Of a stretch of 64,000 nt of DNA, positions 29,456 to 38,542 are shown one piece after another. Both the position numbers and the translations under genes were made by a program. The notes under the pieces were generated by a model, which ran no database searches, was not told the DNA's origin, and saw only the letters and a list, made by a program, of their open reading frames with translations. Origin of the DNA: [Clostridium] symbiosum. Lineage in GTDB: Bacteria; Bacillota; Clostridia; Lachnospirales; Lachnospiraceae. Positions within the stretch are counted from its first letter, which is position 1, and each line of letters begins with the position of its first letter. The DNA lies in contig JAETSN010000001.1 in the NCBI GenBank assembly GCA_021769625.1, positions 1-64,000 on the forward strand, given 5' to 3'.

Positions 29456-29549
29456 GCAGGTAAGGACATAAAATGCTTAAGGAGTCCTTTGAAAAACAGA
29501 GCCTGCGCGAGCGTGGCGACGAAGCATTTTATGTCCTTACCTGCGTCCG
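29456..29549. repeat. palindromic repeat-family copy with perfect 23-bp arms
   Basis: GCAGGTAAGGACATAAAATGCTT (29456-29478) and its exact reverse complement AAGCATTTTATGTCCTTACCTGC (29522-29544). Confidence 0.9.
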
Positions 29550-29640
29550 CACCGCATCTCCGCATTGTCAAAAAGCCAAAAGGATGCTATACTGTTCGTG
29601 AATCTGTCAACAAAGGAGATACTATCGGAGGGAAATACAT

Positions 29641-30343
29641 GGACGGCTTTATCGATAAATTTGCGCAGCGGAAAAATGCACAGGAGATGATAAGGGCAAA
29701 TGCTATGGCGGAAGCGGAGGAGAAGGAAAGGATGGCATCGCGTCTTTCGGAGTATGAGCAGGCGATACAGGAGATGAGGCAGTGTAATCTGCAGACGATG
29801 GAAAACGCCGAAAAAGTGAAAGAGCTGCTTGCGGCAAGTCTGAATAAAATAGAGGAAGTGCAGAAAAAGGACGCAGGTATGGAACAAAGATCAGAGGAGT
29901 TGATCAGGGAGATAAAGAGTATTTCCGAGGATTTAAAGAGCAGGATGACAGAACTTCTGAAGATGCAGAACGATCAGGGGACGGTCATTTTGGAAGAGCA
30001 GAGAGACAGGATGACGGAACTGCTGGACAGGCAAAACAGCCTGTTTGAAAAGCAGGAGGCCTGGATGCAGGAACTGGTGGAGACGCAGAAAGGAACGCTG
30101 GAAGAGTTGCTCCATGATACGGAAGACTTTACGCATAAAGAGTCCGTGAAAGTATATCGGAACGTCCAGGCGGTCATTGAAGGGGCCCTGCCGAAGCAGA
30201 CGGGGGAGATCACGGAAGCCGTAAAAAATGAGATGAAAAATAAAGGGATTCCCGGCGGCTTTAAAGTGGTCTGGGTTTTGACGTTGATCGCGGCGCTTGC
30301 CAATGTGGCGGTCGAAGTGTTGAGATTTCTGGGATATATGTAG
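29641..30343 (+). CDS. coiled-coil protein with C-terminal transmembrane segment
   Basis: MDGFIDKFAQRKNAQEMIRANAMAEAEEKERMASRLSEYEQ...; C-terminal VVWVLTLIAALANVAVEVLRFLGYM; RBS GGAGGG. The longer upstream ORF start would cross the palindrome. Confidence 0.72.
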
Positions 30344-30430
30344 GGGCAGAATAAAAGGACGTTCCGGGCGGATGGGGAATATCCGCCGCGGAAGACGAAG
30401 GATTTTAAGGGAAAGAAGGTCGATGCGGTC

Positions 30431-31078
30431 ATGGCGAAGATAACATGGAAACCGGGGAATATGCTCTATCCGCTGCCGGCGGTCATGGTGAGTTGTGCGG
30501 ACAGGGAGGGAAGGGATAATATCCTGACGATCGCATGGACGGGCACTACCTGTTCGGATCCGCCGATGCTGTCGATCTCGGTGCGGAAGGAGCGTTACTC
30601 CTACCATATGATAGAGGAGACGGGCGAGTTTGTCGTGAACCTGACGACACAGGCGCTTGTCCGTGCGGTGGATTTCTGCGGTGTGAGAAGCGGAAAGGAC
30701 ACGGATAAGTGGAAAGAGATGCGTCTGACGAGGGAGAAGGCGGACATTGTAAAAGCGCCTATGATAAAGGAGAGCCCTGTCAATATCGAGTGCAGGGTCA
30801 CGGAGAGGAAGGATCTGGGTTCCCATGTGATGTATCAGGCAAACGTGGTGTCGGTGCATGTGGATGAGGCTTATATGGATGAAAAGCAGAAATTTCATCT
30901 GGAGGATGCAAAGCCTATCGTATATTCCCATGGGACTTATTATTCGCTGGGAAAACCGCTGGGGACATTCGGCTGCAGCGTGAAACAGCGGAAAGTACGC
31001 AGAGCGAAGCGTTCTTACGCCGGGCAACGGACCGTCCGCACGGCGGACCGCCTTCATGCGGAGAGAAAACGCCGCTGA
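30431..31078 (+). CDS. flavin reductase family protein
   Basis: WKPGNMLYPLPAVMVSCADREGRDNILTIAWTGTTCSDPPMLSISVRKERYSYHMI. Confidence 0.88.
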   Translation: MAKITWKPGNMLYPLPAVMVSCADREGRDNILTIAWTGTTCSDPPMLSISVRKERYSYHMIEETGEFVVNLTTQALVRAVDFCGVRSGKDTDKWKEMRLTREKADIVKAPMIKESPVNIECRVTERKDLGSHVMYQANVVSVHVDEAYMDEKQKFHLEDAKPIVYSHGTYYSLGKPLGTFGCSVKQRKVRRAKRSYAGQRTVRTADRLHAERKRR

Positions 31079-32275
31079 TCATTTCAGCAGTGTCCCTCTT
31101 ACAATCGAATCTTTTCCGTATTTGGAGCGGATCTTGTCAAGGGCCTCGTTGAGGCTCTTTTGTTTTTCTGAGAGAGGCTTATCCTGCGAAAGGTCGAACA
31201 GGGAAAGCTGTGTGGGCGCATCCATATCCTCCAGCTTGGAAGTGCGGATGCCGAGCAGCCTTACCGGACTGCCGTCCCAGAGTTCGGAGGCGAGTTTACA
31301 GGCGGTCTGATAGATGCAGCCGCTGTCGCTGGTGGCTGTCTGCAAAGTGGCCTGATGGGAGACGGTCCGGAAGGAACTGTATTTGATCTCCACGCTGACC
31401 ATGAATGCCTGCATATGCGCTTTCCGCAGTCTGGAGGCTACAGATTCCGACAGGCCGAGCAGACATTTTCGGATCTCTTCCATCGTCAGGGCGTCCCGGG
31501 AGAGGGTGGTGGAATTGCCGACTCCCTTTGCCTCCGCAGGGATGGGCGCTACCCGGGAGTCATCGATGCCGTTGGCGAATTCCCAGAGCGTTTTGCCGTG
31601 GCTCTTTAGGTGGGAAACGATGATCTGCGGATCGGTCTTCGCCAGATCGCCGATGGTCAGGATGCCCAGATTGTGCAGCGCCTCCACGCTGGAGTGCCCG
31701 CACATAAAAAGGGCGGAGAGGGGAAGAGGCCAGAGCTTTTCCCTGATCTCGGACCGATACAGGGTGTGCACCAGGTCGGGTTTTCTGAAATCCGAAGCCA
31801 TCTTCGCCAGCACCTTTTTGTCGGAGATGCCGACATTGACGGTGAAACCGAAGGTTTCACGGATGCCGTCCTTGATCTTCCGGGCGGCGGTGACAGGGTC
31901 CGGATATCCGGAGGATACGGTCGTAAAATCCATATAGCATTCGTCCACGCTGACCTGTTCGATATCCGGACAGATATCGGAGAGATGCGCCATCAACAGT
32001 CTGCTTTTTTCGGAGTATAATTTGTGGTCAGGGGGACAGGATACGAGAAAAGGACATTTTTTCAGGGCATCGCTGACAGGCTCGCCGGTATGGATGCCGT
32101 AAGCCTTTGCGGGAATGGACTTTGCCAGCACCACGCCGTGGCGCTTGGCGGTATCGCCGCCGATGATCGAGGGGATGGTGCGCAGGTCTGTCTCCTCCCC
32201 GTTTTTCAGTTTTTCAAGCGCGCTCCAGCTCAAAAAAGCGGAGTTGACATCGATATGAAAAATGATCTGTTCCAT
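31079..32275 (-). CDS. dinB: Y-family DNA polymerase IV
   Basis: IIFHIDVNSAFLSWSA, EQVSVDECYMDFT, GISDKKVLAKMASDFRKPD. Confidence 0.95.
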   Translation of the reverse strand: MEQIIFHIDVNSAFLSWSALEKLKNGEETDLRTIPSIIGGDTAKRHGVVLAKSIPAKAYGIHTGEPVSDALKKCPFLVSCPPDHKLYSEKSRLLMAHLSDICPDIEQVSVDECYMDFTTVSSGYPDPVTAARKIKDGIRETFGFTVNVGISDKKVLAKMASDFRKPDLVHTLYRSEIREKLWPLPLSALFMCGHSSVEALHNLGILTIGDLAKTDPQIIVSHLKSHGKTLWEFANGIDDSRVAPIPAEAKGVGNSTTLSRDALTMEEIRKCLLGLSESVASRLRKAHMQAFMVSVEIKYSSFRTVSHQATLQTATSDSGCIYQTACKLASELWDGSPVRLLGIRTSKLEDMDAPTQLSLFDLSQDKPLSEKQKSLNEALDKIRSKYGKDSIVRGTLLK

Positions 32276-32432
32276 AAAGGACAGTGTAGCACAGTTTTTG
32301 CAAAAAATATAGTATCGCCTTTACAATCTGTGGAAATACTGTTAAAATGAAATTTATTACAAAATTGTTACGAACAGGATAAAGTAGAGAGTCTGAAGCG
32401 TTTTCGCAGATGTGTCTGTGGGATGCACGGGG

Positions 32433-34034
32433 ATGAACATGAGAAATAATCTGATCAGAAAAGTAAAATATACCTATTTTAAGACATCGGTCCTGATGCT
32501 GTTTTTCGGAGCCCTCGGGCTGCCAAGCATCAGGTTTTTTGAGCACACCGGAGATAATATGTTCGATGTGTATTTAAACGGAGCTCTGGTGGGACAGGTG
32601 GCGGATGCGAAGGAAGCGGAAAACTGTATGACGCAGGCGAGATATGCCGTATCGGAAAAAAGCGGCGATCTTGTGTTCATGAAGACAGAGCTGGCGTTCG
32701 AAGGAAAGGAAGTGCTGTTCGGTGAGATCAGCAGAAGAGAAGATATCATAGCGCAGATGCAGGGCGTCATGGAAAACAGCCGGGAGGAGACCATGCAGCA
32801 GGCATACACCGTGAAGATCAACAATTTTACGGTAAATCTTTCCAGCATGGATGAGGTGCAGCAGCTTTTGCAGGCGGCGGTCAATAAATATGATTCCACG
32901 GACAGCTACGGCGTGGAGATGGTGCAGGATACGGACAGGGAGCTGAATGTCCTGACAACGAAAGTCTACAGTGAGATAGAGGCGAAGGAGGAGGAGACGC
33001 AGGAGGAAAAGGCGAGGGCGGATGCGTCCAGTCTTTTGAGTTCCGGCATTTTTGCGGTCTTTCAGGAGGCGGCGGATGCGGTGGAGATCGAGGAGGAAAA
33101 AGATCTGTCTGAATACGACCGGGGGCTGATCCATATGAATTTCGGGGATACGGTGGAGGTCGTGGAGTCCTATATGCCGGAAAGCCATCTTTCCGGTCTG
33201 GAAGCTGCCATTGAAGAGGTAACAAAAGACCAGGAGACGAATAAAATATATGAAGTGGTAGCCGGTGATACTTTAGGAGAGATTGCAGAAGAACATAATA
33301 TGACCATCGAGGATGTGGTGGCCATGAATGAGACACTGGAGAATGAAAATTCCGTGATCCGCGTGGGGGATGAGCTGATCATTTCCGTGCCGGAACCGGA
33401 GCTTTCCGTGGAACGGCAGGAAGAGTTGTACTATGAGGAGGATTATGACGCGGATGTCATATATGTGGATAATGACGACTGGTATACAACGGAACAGGTA
33501 ACTCTGCAGCAGCCGTCGGCGGGACACAGAAGGGTTGTGGCGATCGTTTCCTACCGGAATAACAGTGTGACCGATACAGAGATCATCAAGGAAGAAGTGG
33601 ATATGGAAGCCGTGCCCAAGATCGTGGAGAAGGGCACAAAGATTCCGCCCACCTATATCAAACCGATCTCCGGCGGAAGGCTGTCTTCCAGATTCGGCGG
33701 GCGTAAAGCACCGAAGCGGGGCGCCAGCACGAACCACAGGGGCGTGGACTGGGCGACACCCACCGGTACGGCGGTCATGGCTTCCTGCGGCGGCGTGGTC
33801 ACAAAGGCAGGCTGGGGAAGCGGTTACGGTTATGTGGTCTATATCAGACATCCGGACGGCAGGGAAACCAGATACGGCCATTTGAGCAAAGTGCTGGTAT
33901 CTGCCGGGCAGAGTGTCTCGCAGGGACAGAAGATCGCCCTTTCAGGCAATACCGGGAACAGTACGGGTCCCCATCTGCATTTTGAGATCCGCATTAACGG
34001 CAGCGCCGTAGATCCGCTGAAGTATTTGAACTAG
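32433..34034 (+). CDS. M23 family metallopeptidase with LysM and G5-like domains
   Basis: LysM YEVVAGDTLGEIAEEHNMTIEDVVAMNE; M23 NHRGVDWATPTGTAVMASCGGVV...GHLSKVLV...GNTGNSTGPHLHFEI. Confidence 0.9.
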   Translation: MNMRNNLIRKVKYTYFKTSVLMLFFGALGLPSIRFFEHTGDNMFDVYLNGALVGQVADAKEAENCMTQARYAVSEKSGDLVFMKTELAFEGKEVLFGEISRREDIIAQMQGVMENSREETMQQAYTVKINNFTVNLSSMDEVQQLLQAAVNKYDSTDSYGVEMVQDTDRELNVLTTKVYSEIEAKEEETQEEKARADASSLLSSGIFAVFQEAADAVEIEEEKDLSEYDRGLIHMNFGDTVEVVESYMPESHLSGLEAAIEEVTKDQETNKIYEVVAGDTLGEIAEEHNMTIEDVVAMNETLENENSVIRVGDELIISVPEPELSVERQEELYYEEDYDADVIYVDNDDWYTTEQVTLQQPSAGHRRVVAIVSYRNNSVTDTEIIKEEVDMEAVPKIVEKGTKIPPTYIKPISGGRLSSRFGGRKAPKRGASTNHRGVDWATPTGTAVMASCGGVVTKAGWGSGYGYVVYIRHPDGRETRYGHLSKVLVSAGQSVSQGQKIALSGNTGNSTGPHLHFEIRINGSAVDPLKYLN

Positions 34035-34150
34035 AAAGCTGCAGGGCGGCAGCTGCGCCCGGGATCTGCCCGGGGGCAAACTATTATTTACAAATCGGAA
34101 TAAAAGTGGTAAACTAGTCAAAGATGTGAAAATGAATCAGAGGTCGGTTT

Positions 34151-35443
34151 ATGGAACAATATGTGATTAAAGGCGGAAACCCTCTGGTCGGTGAGGTGGA
34201 GATCGGCGGTGCAAAAAATGCCGCGCTTGCGATCCTGGCTGCCGCAACCATGGCGGATGAGACCGTTTTGATAGAGAATATGCCTGATGTGCGGGATACC
34301 AATATTCTGCTGCAGGCGATAGAAAGTATTGGGGCCATAGTAGAGAGAGTTGACAGACATACTGTAAAGATAAATGGTTCCAGAATCTGCAATCTTGTGA
34401 TCGCGGATGATTACGTAAAGAAGATCAGGGCATCTTATTATCTGATAGGTGCACTTTTGGGGAAATATAAAAGCGCCAAAGTGGCGCTTCCGGGCGGCTG
34501 TAATATAGGCAGCAGGCCCATCGACCAGCATATCAAGGGATGGAAAGCGCTGGGCGCGGATGTAAAAATTGCGCATGGACTGATCATCACCGAGGCGCAG
34601 AAGCTCTCCGGCAGCCATATTTATATGGATGTGGTCTCTGTGGGGGCGACCATCAACGTGATGATGTCCGCGGTCATGGCGGAGGGCCAGACGATCATTG
34701 AAAATGCCGCAAAAGAGCCCCATGTGGTGGATGTGGCAAACTTTTTGAACAGCATGGGTGCCAATATCAAGGGCGCCGGCACGGATGTGATCCGCATCAG
34801 GGGCACAGGCAGGCTCCATGGCACGGAATATACGATCATTCCGGATCAGATCGAGGCCGGGACCTTTATGTTTGCAGCGGCGATCACAAAAGGTGACATC
34901 ACTGTCAAGAATGTGATCCCGAAGCATCTGGAGTCTATCAGCGCGAAGCTGGCGGAGATCGGCTGCGAGATCGAGGAGTCTGACGATGCGGTGCGGGTAG
35001 TGGCGAGCAAGCCCCTGACCCATACGCAGGTAAAGACGCTGCCTTACCCGGGGTTTCCCACGGATATGCAGCCCCAGATGGTGGTAACACTGGCACTTGC
35101 CAGAGGCGCCAGCATTGTGACGGAGAGTATTTTTGAAAACCGTTTTAAGTATGTGGATGAGATGACGCGTATGGGCGGCGATATCAAAGTGGAAGGCAAT
35201 ACCGCTTTTATAAACGGCGTGGAAAAATATACCGGGGCCAGTATTACGGCGCCGGATCTGCGGGCGGGAGCGGCGTTGGTGATCGCGGCCCTTGCGGCGG
35301 AAGGTATCACCACTGTGGATGATATCAAATATATCGAGAGAGGATATGAGGATTTTCATATTAAACTGCAGAGCCTCGGCGCGGTGATGGAACGTGTGGA
35401 CTCCGAGAGGGAGCTGCAGAAATTTAAACTGAAAACGGGCTGA
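34151..35443 (+). CDS. murA: UDP-N-acetylglucosamine 1-carboxyvinyltransferase
   Basis: GGNPLVGEVEIGGAKNAALAILAA; LPGGCNIGSRPIDQHIKG; FPTDMQPQ. Confidence 0.96.
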   Translation: MEQYVIKGGNPLVGEVEIGGAKNAALAILAAATMADETVLIENMPDVRDTNILLQAIESIGAIVERVDRHTVKINGSRICNLVIADDYVKKIRASYYLIGALLGKYKSAKVALPGGCNIGSRPIDQHIKGWKALGADVKIAHGLIITEAQKLSGSHIYMDVVSVGATINVMMSAVMAEGQTIIENAAKEPHVVDVANFLNSMGANIKGAGTDVIRIRGTGRLHGTEYTIIPDQIEAGTFMFAAAITKGDITVKNVIPKHLESISAKLAEIGCEIEESDDAVRVVASKPLTHTQVKTLPYPGFPTDMQPQMVVTLALARGASIVTESIFENRFKYVDEMTRMGGDIKVEGNTAFINGVEKYTGASITAPDLRAGAALVIAALAAEGITTVDDIKYIERGYEDFHIKLQSLGAVMERVDSERELQKFKLKTG

Positions 35444-35566
35444 GCGGACAGGATCGTGAATATATGGCATAATAAAAAGGGGTGAACAGCTTTTGTCCAC
35501 CCTCGTTTTATCTGTATTTATCTGTATAAGACTGCACGCGGAGCGTGCAGGCGTCGGTTATGAAAA

Positions 35567-36850
35567 CTATAATATAGATACGATCTGTATATCTTTTTCC
35601 TCATCCAGATCAACAAAGTGATTCTGGCATTTAATGGTAGGGCGGGTAATGTTGCTCTTATTGATAAAGACGATCTCTCCTTTTTCCCCGCTGCTGAGCA
35701 GTACCCGGTTGCCGATAAAGGTATTCATGACATTCTCCAGAAAGATCATGATGAAGCGGACGTCGTATTTCTGAAGCCCTTCCTCCTGCATCACCTCAAT
35801 GGCCTGGATCGGCGACATGGCGCCCCGGTAAGCGCGCTGGGAGGTCATGGCATCATACACATCGGCGATAGCGACCATCTTCGCATAAGGGTCGATCCGG
35901 AAACCGGAAAGACCGAAGGGATAGCCGCTGCCGTCACACCGCTCATGATGGGTCAGGATCGCGTTTTTAATATGGCTGTCGATATCCAGATCTTTAACAA
36001 GCAGATATCCTTCCCGCGTATGCGCTTTGATGGCGGTCTTATCCTCCTCGGTGTATGCCTCTGTTTTTTTGAGGAGTTCCTCGGGAACCCTTAATTTCCC
36101 AACGTCATGCAGAAGACCGCACAGTGTGGCGAGCTTTGTTTCCTCCTCGGAAAGTTTCAGCCAGCCTGCAAAAACATTACAGAACAGCCCGACGTTAATG
36201 CAGTGGGTATAGGTGGTATCATCACTTTCGCGCATGGAGTGGAGCATATCAAAAATACCATAGGCGCTGTGGTGAGCCTGGGAAACCAGATTTAAAGCGT
36301 CATCCAAAAGAACATCCACTTCCAGAGGCGCGTTTTTTAAAACCACTTCATTGATCTTTGATTTGAAATCATCCACTTCTTCATCAAAGGCCTGTTTAAA
36401 ATGCTGAAAATCCTCACTGGATCTCATTTTTTCCTGATGGGAAGCAGTGGGAAAAGAAAAACCGCCTGTTTCTGGGGAAATATCGGATGCCGGTACTACG
36501 GTGATCGGCTCGAACCTCGGGGCAGGCCTTTCCTTTTTAGATGTTTCCGCAGGCTCCGTATTCGGATTTTCAACAGATGCCGATTCCCCTTCTTCGGAGA
36601 TTTCTTCTGATGCCGGTTCGGGTTCCGAAATGTTGTCGAAAGGAAGCGGTTCCAATACCAACGGCTCTTCGGCACTTACGATTGATTCATCCTCTATGCG
36701 GATCTGATAGATCGCATAAAATTGCAGTTTGGAAATGGATTTGTCATTTAGGACAAGTCCTTTTGGGAGGATGAGCTGGTCATTATAATTATAAACATCT
36801 TCGGCTGTGATCATTCCGGGAATCAGCTCATCGATTTTAAGCTTTTTCAT
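35567..36850 (-). CDS. HD-GYP domain protein
   Basis: LLHDVGKLRVPEELLKK, LTHHERCDGSGYPFGLSG, KMVAIADVYDAMTSQRAYR. Confidence 0.92.
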   Translation of the reverse strand: MKKLKIDELIPGMITAEDVYNYNDQLILPKGLVLNDKSISKLQFYAIYQIRIEDESIVSAEEPLVLEPLPFDNISEPEPASEEISEEGESASVENPNTEPAETSKKERPAPRFEPITVVPASDISPETGGFSFPTASHQEKMRSSEDFQHFKQAFDEEVDDFKSKINEVVLKNAPLEVDVLLDDALNLVSQAHHSAYGIFDMLHSMRESDDTTYTHCINVGLFCNVFAGWLKLSEEETKLATLCGLLHDVGKLRVPEELLKKTEAYTEEDKTAIKAHTREGYLLVKDLDIDSHIKNAILTHHERCDGSGYPFGLSGFRIDPYAKMVAIADVYDAMTSQRAYRGAMSPIQAIEVMQEEGLQKYDVRFIMIFLENVMNTFIGNRVLLSSGEKGEIVFINKSNITRPTIKCQNHFVDLDEEKDIQIVSIL

Positions 36851-37019
36851 GGAACATTCCCCTTTCTCCGTACAAAGTAAGCTAGACTAAAGTATAACAC
36901 AAAATTTTGAACGAGAAAAGAGGTGGAAAAAAAGGGATTGTTTATTTTGACGAACAAACCATTGACAATACCGGCTGTTAGTGGTATGTTAGCAATATAG
37001 AAAATTTCACATAGAATCT

Positions 37020-37118
37020 CTCTTATTCAGAGTGGTGGAGGTACATAGGACCTGTGAAGCCACGGCAACCCCGGCAACGGAAGGTGCCAACCTGAGCGAA
37101 ATCATCGAACAATAAGAG
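37020..37118 (+). ncRNA. SAM-I (S-box) riboswitch
   Basis: CTCTTATTCAGAGTGGTGGAGG...TGAAGCCACGGCAACC...AAGGTGCCAACCTGAGCGAA...AATAAGAG with closing P1, upstream of metK. Confidence 0.93.
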
Positions 37119-37139
37119 GATTTGAGGGTAAACCTTAGT

Positions 37140-37165
37140 CCGCTTCTTGTCGAAGCGGTTTTTTT
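37140..37165 (+). terminator. terminator after the SAM-I riboswitch
   Basis: CCGCTTC-TTGTC-GAAGCGG-TTTTTTT. Confidence 0.88.
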
Positions 37166-37301
37166 ATGCGCAGGCTTTCAAAAGCTTTCTGTTCGGTTAC
37201 GCAGAGATACAAAAGGAAATTTTCATAAGACTGTTGTTTCCGAACCTGCAGCGTGATCAGGCGATGCGGGGGAGGACCATTATATTACAGGAGGAAAACA
37301 A

Positions 37302-38489
37302 ATGGAAAAAAGATTATTTACATCGGAATCCGTGACGGAGGGACATCCCGACAAAGTCTGCGATGCGATCTCCGACGCGATCCTGGATGCCTGCATGGAG
37401 CAGGATCCGATGAGCCGTGTGGCCTGTGAGACGGCGGCATGCACGGGATTCGTGCTGGTGACGGGTGAGATCACCACAAAGGCATATGTGGATATGCAGA
37501 AAGTGGTCCGAGAGACGGTGAAGGAGATCGGCTATGATAAGTCCGATTACGGCTTTGACGCCAACACCTGCGCGGTGCTTGTCGCTATCGATGAGCAGTC
37601 TTCCGATATTGCCATGGGTGTGGATAAGGCGCTGGAGGCAAAGGAAAACAAGATGAGCGATGCAGAGCTGGAAGCGATCGGCGCCGGAGACCAGGGTATG
37701 ATGTTCGGCTACGCGACCAACGAGACGGAAGATTATATGCCCTACCCCATCGACCTTGCACACAAGCTGGTGAAACAGCTCACAAAGGTCCGCAAGGACG
37801 GTACTTTGAAATATCTTCGCCCGGACGGCAAGAGCCAGGTTTCCGTGGAATACGACGAGGCGGGAAAACCCGTGAGGCTGGAGGCGGTGGTGCTCTCCAC
37901 GCAGCATGACGCGGACGTGACACAGGAACAGATCCATGCGGATATCAAAAAGTACGTGTTCGATCCGGTGCTTCCGGCGGAGATGATCGATGAGGAGACC
38001 AAGTTCTTCATCAACCCCACAGGACGCTTTGTGATCGGCGGCCCTCACGGGGATGCGGGCCTGACGGGGCGTAAGATCATCGTGGATACCTACGGCGGAT
38101 ACGCACGGCACGGCGGCGGCGCTTTCTCCGGCAAGGACTGCACCAAGGTGGACCGCTCCGCGGCTTATGCGGCGCGGTATGTGGCAAAGAATATCGTGGC
38201 GGCAGGGCTGGCAGACAAGTGTGAGATCCAGCTTTCCTATGCGATCGGTGTGGCGCAGCCCACTTCCGTTATGGTGGATACGGACGGAACAGGAAAGATT
38301 TCCGACGAGAAGCTGGTGGATATCATCCGGGAGAATTTTGATTTAAGGCCGGCAGGGATCATCAAAATGCTGGATTTAAGACGCCCGATCTATAAACAGA
38401 CAGCGGCTTACGGACACTTCGGAAGAAATGATCTGGATCTTCCGTGGGAGAGATTAGATAAGGTTGAAAATCTGAAAAAATACCTGTAA
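37302..38489 (+). CDS. metK: S-adenosylmethionine synthetase
   Basis: [38 protein letters not shown]. Confidence 0.97.
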   Translation: MEKRLFTSESVTEGHPDKVCDAISDAILDACMEQDPMSRVACETAACTGFVLVTGEITTKAYVDMQKVVRETVKEIGYDKSDYGFDANTCAVLVAIDEQSSDIAMGVDKALEAKENKMSDAELEAIGAGDQGMMFGYATNETEDYMPYPIDLAHKLVKQLTKVRKDGTLKYLRPDGKSQVSVEYDEAGKPVRLEAVVLSTQHDADVTQEQIHADIKKYVFDPVLPAEMIDEETKFFINPTGRFVIGGPHGDAGLTGRKIIVDTYGGYARHGGGAFSGKDCTKVDRSAAYAARYVAKNIVAAGLADKCEIQLSYAIGVAQPTSVMVDTDGTGKISDEKLVDIIRENFDLRPAGIIKMLDLRRPIYKQTAAYGHFGRNDLDLPWERLDKVENLKKYL

Positions 38490-38495
38490 AATAGT

Positions 38496-38521
38496 AGGGG
38501 AGCGGACAGCTCCCCTATTTT
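38496..38521 (+). terminator. terminator between metK and dnaE
   Basis: AGGGGAGC-GGACA-GCTCCCCT-ATTTT. Confidence 0.75.
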
Positions 38522-38542
38522 AGCTTGCGAAGGAGAAAGATC

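Noticed and set aside
29933-31057. 374-aa minus-strand ORF
   Set aside because: Covers two plausible plus-strand genes and shows no protein-like motifs.
34118-35500. 460-aa minus-strand ORF antisense to murA
   Set aside because: Shadow ORF; murA signature sequences are on the plus strand.
37020-37165. Novel leader RNA before metK
   Set aside because: Matches the known SAM-I riboswitch with terminator; not novel.
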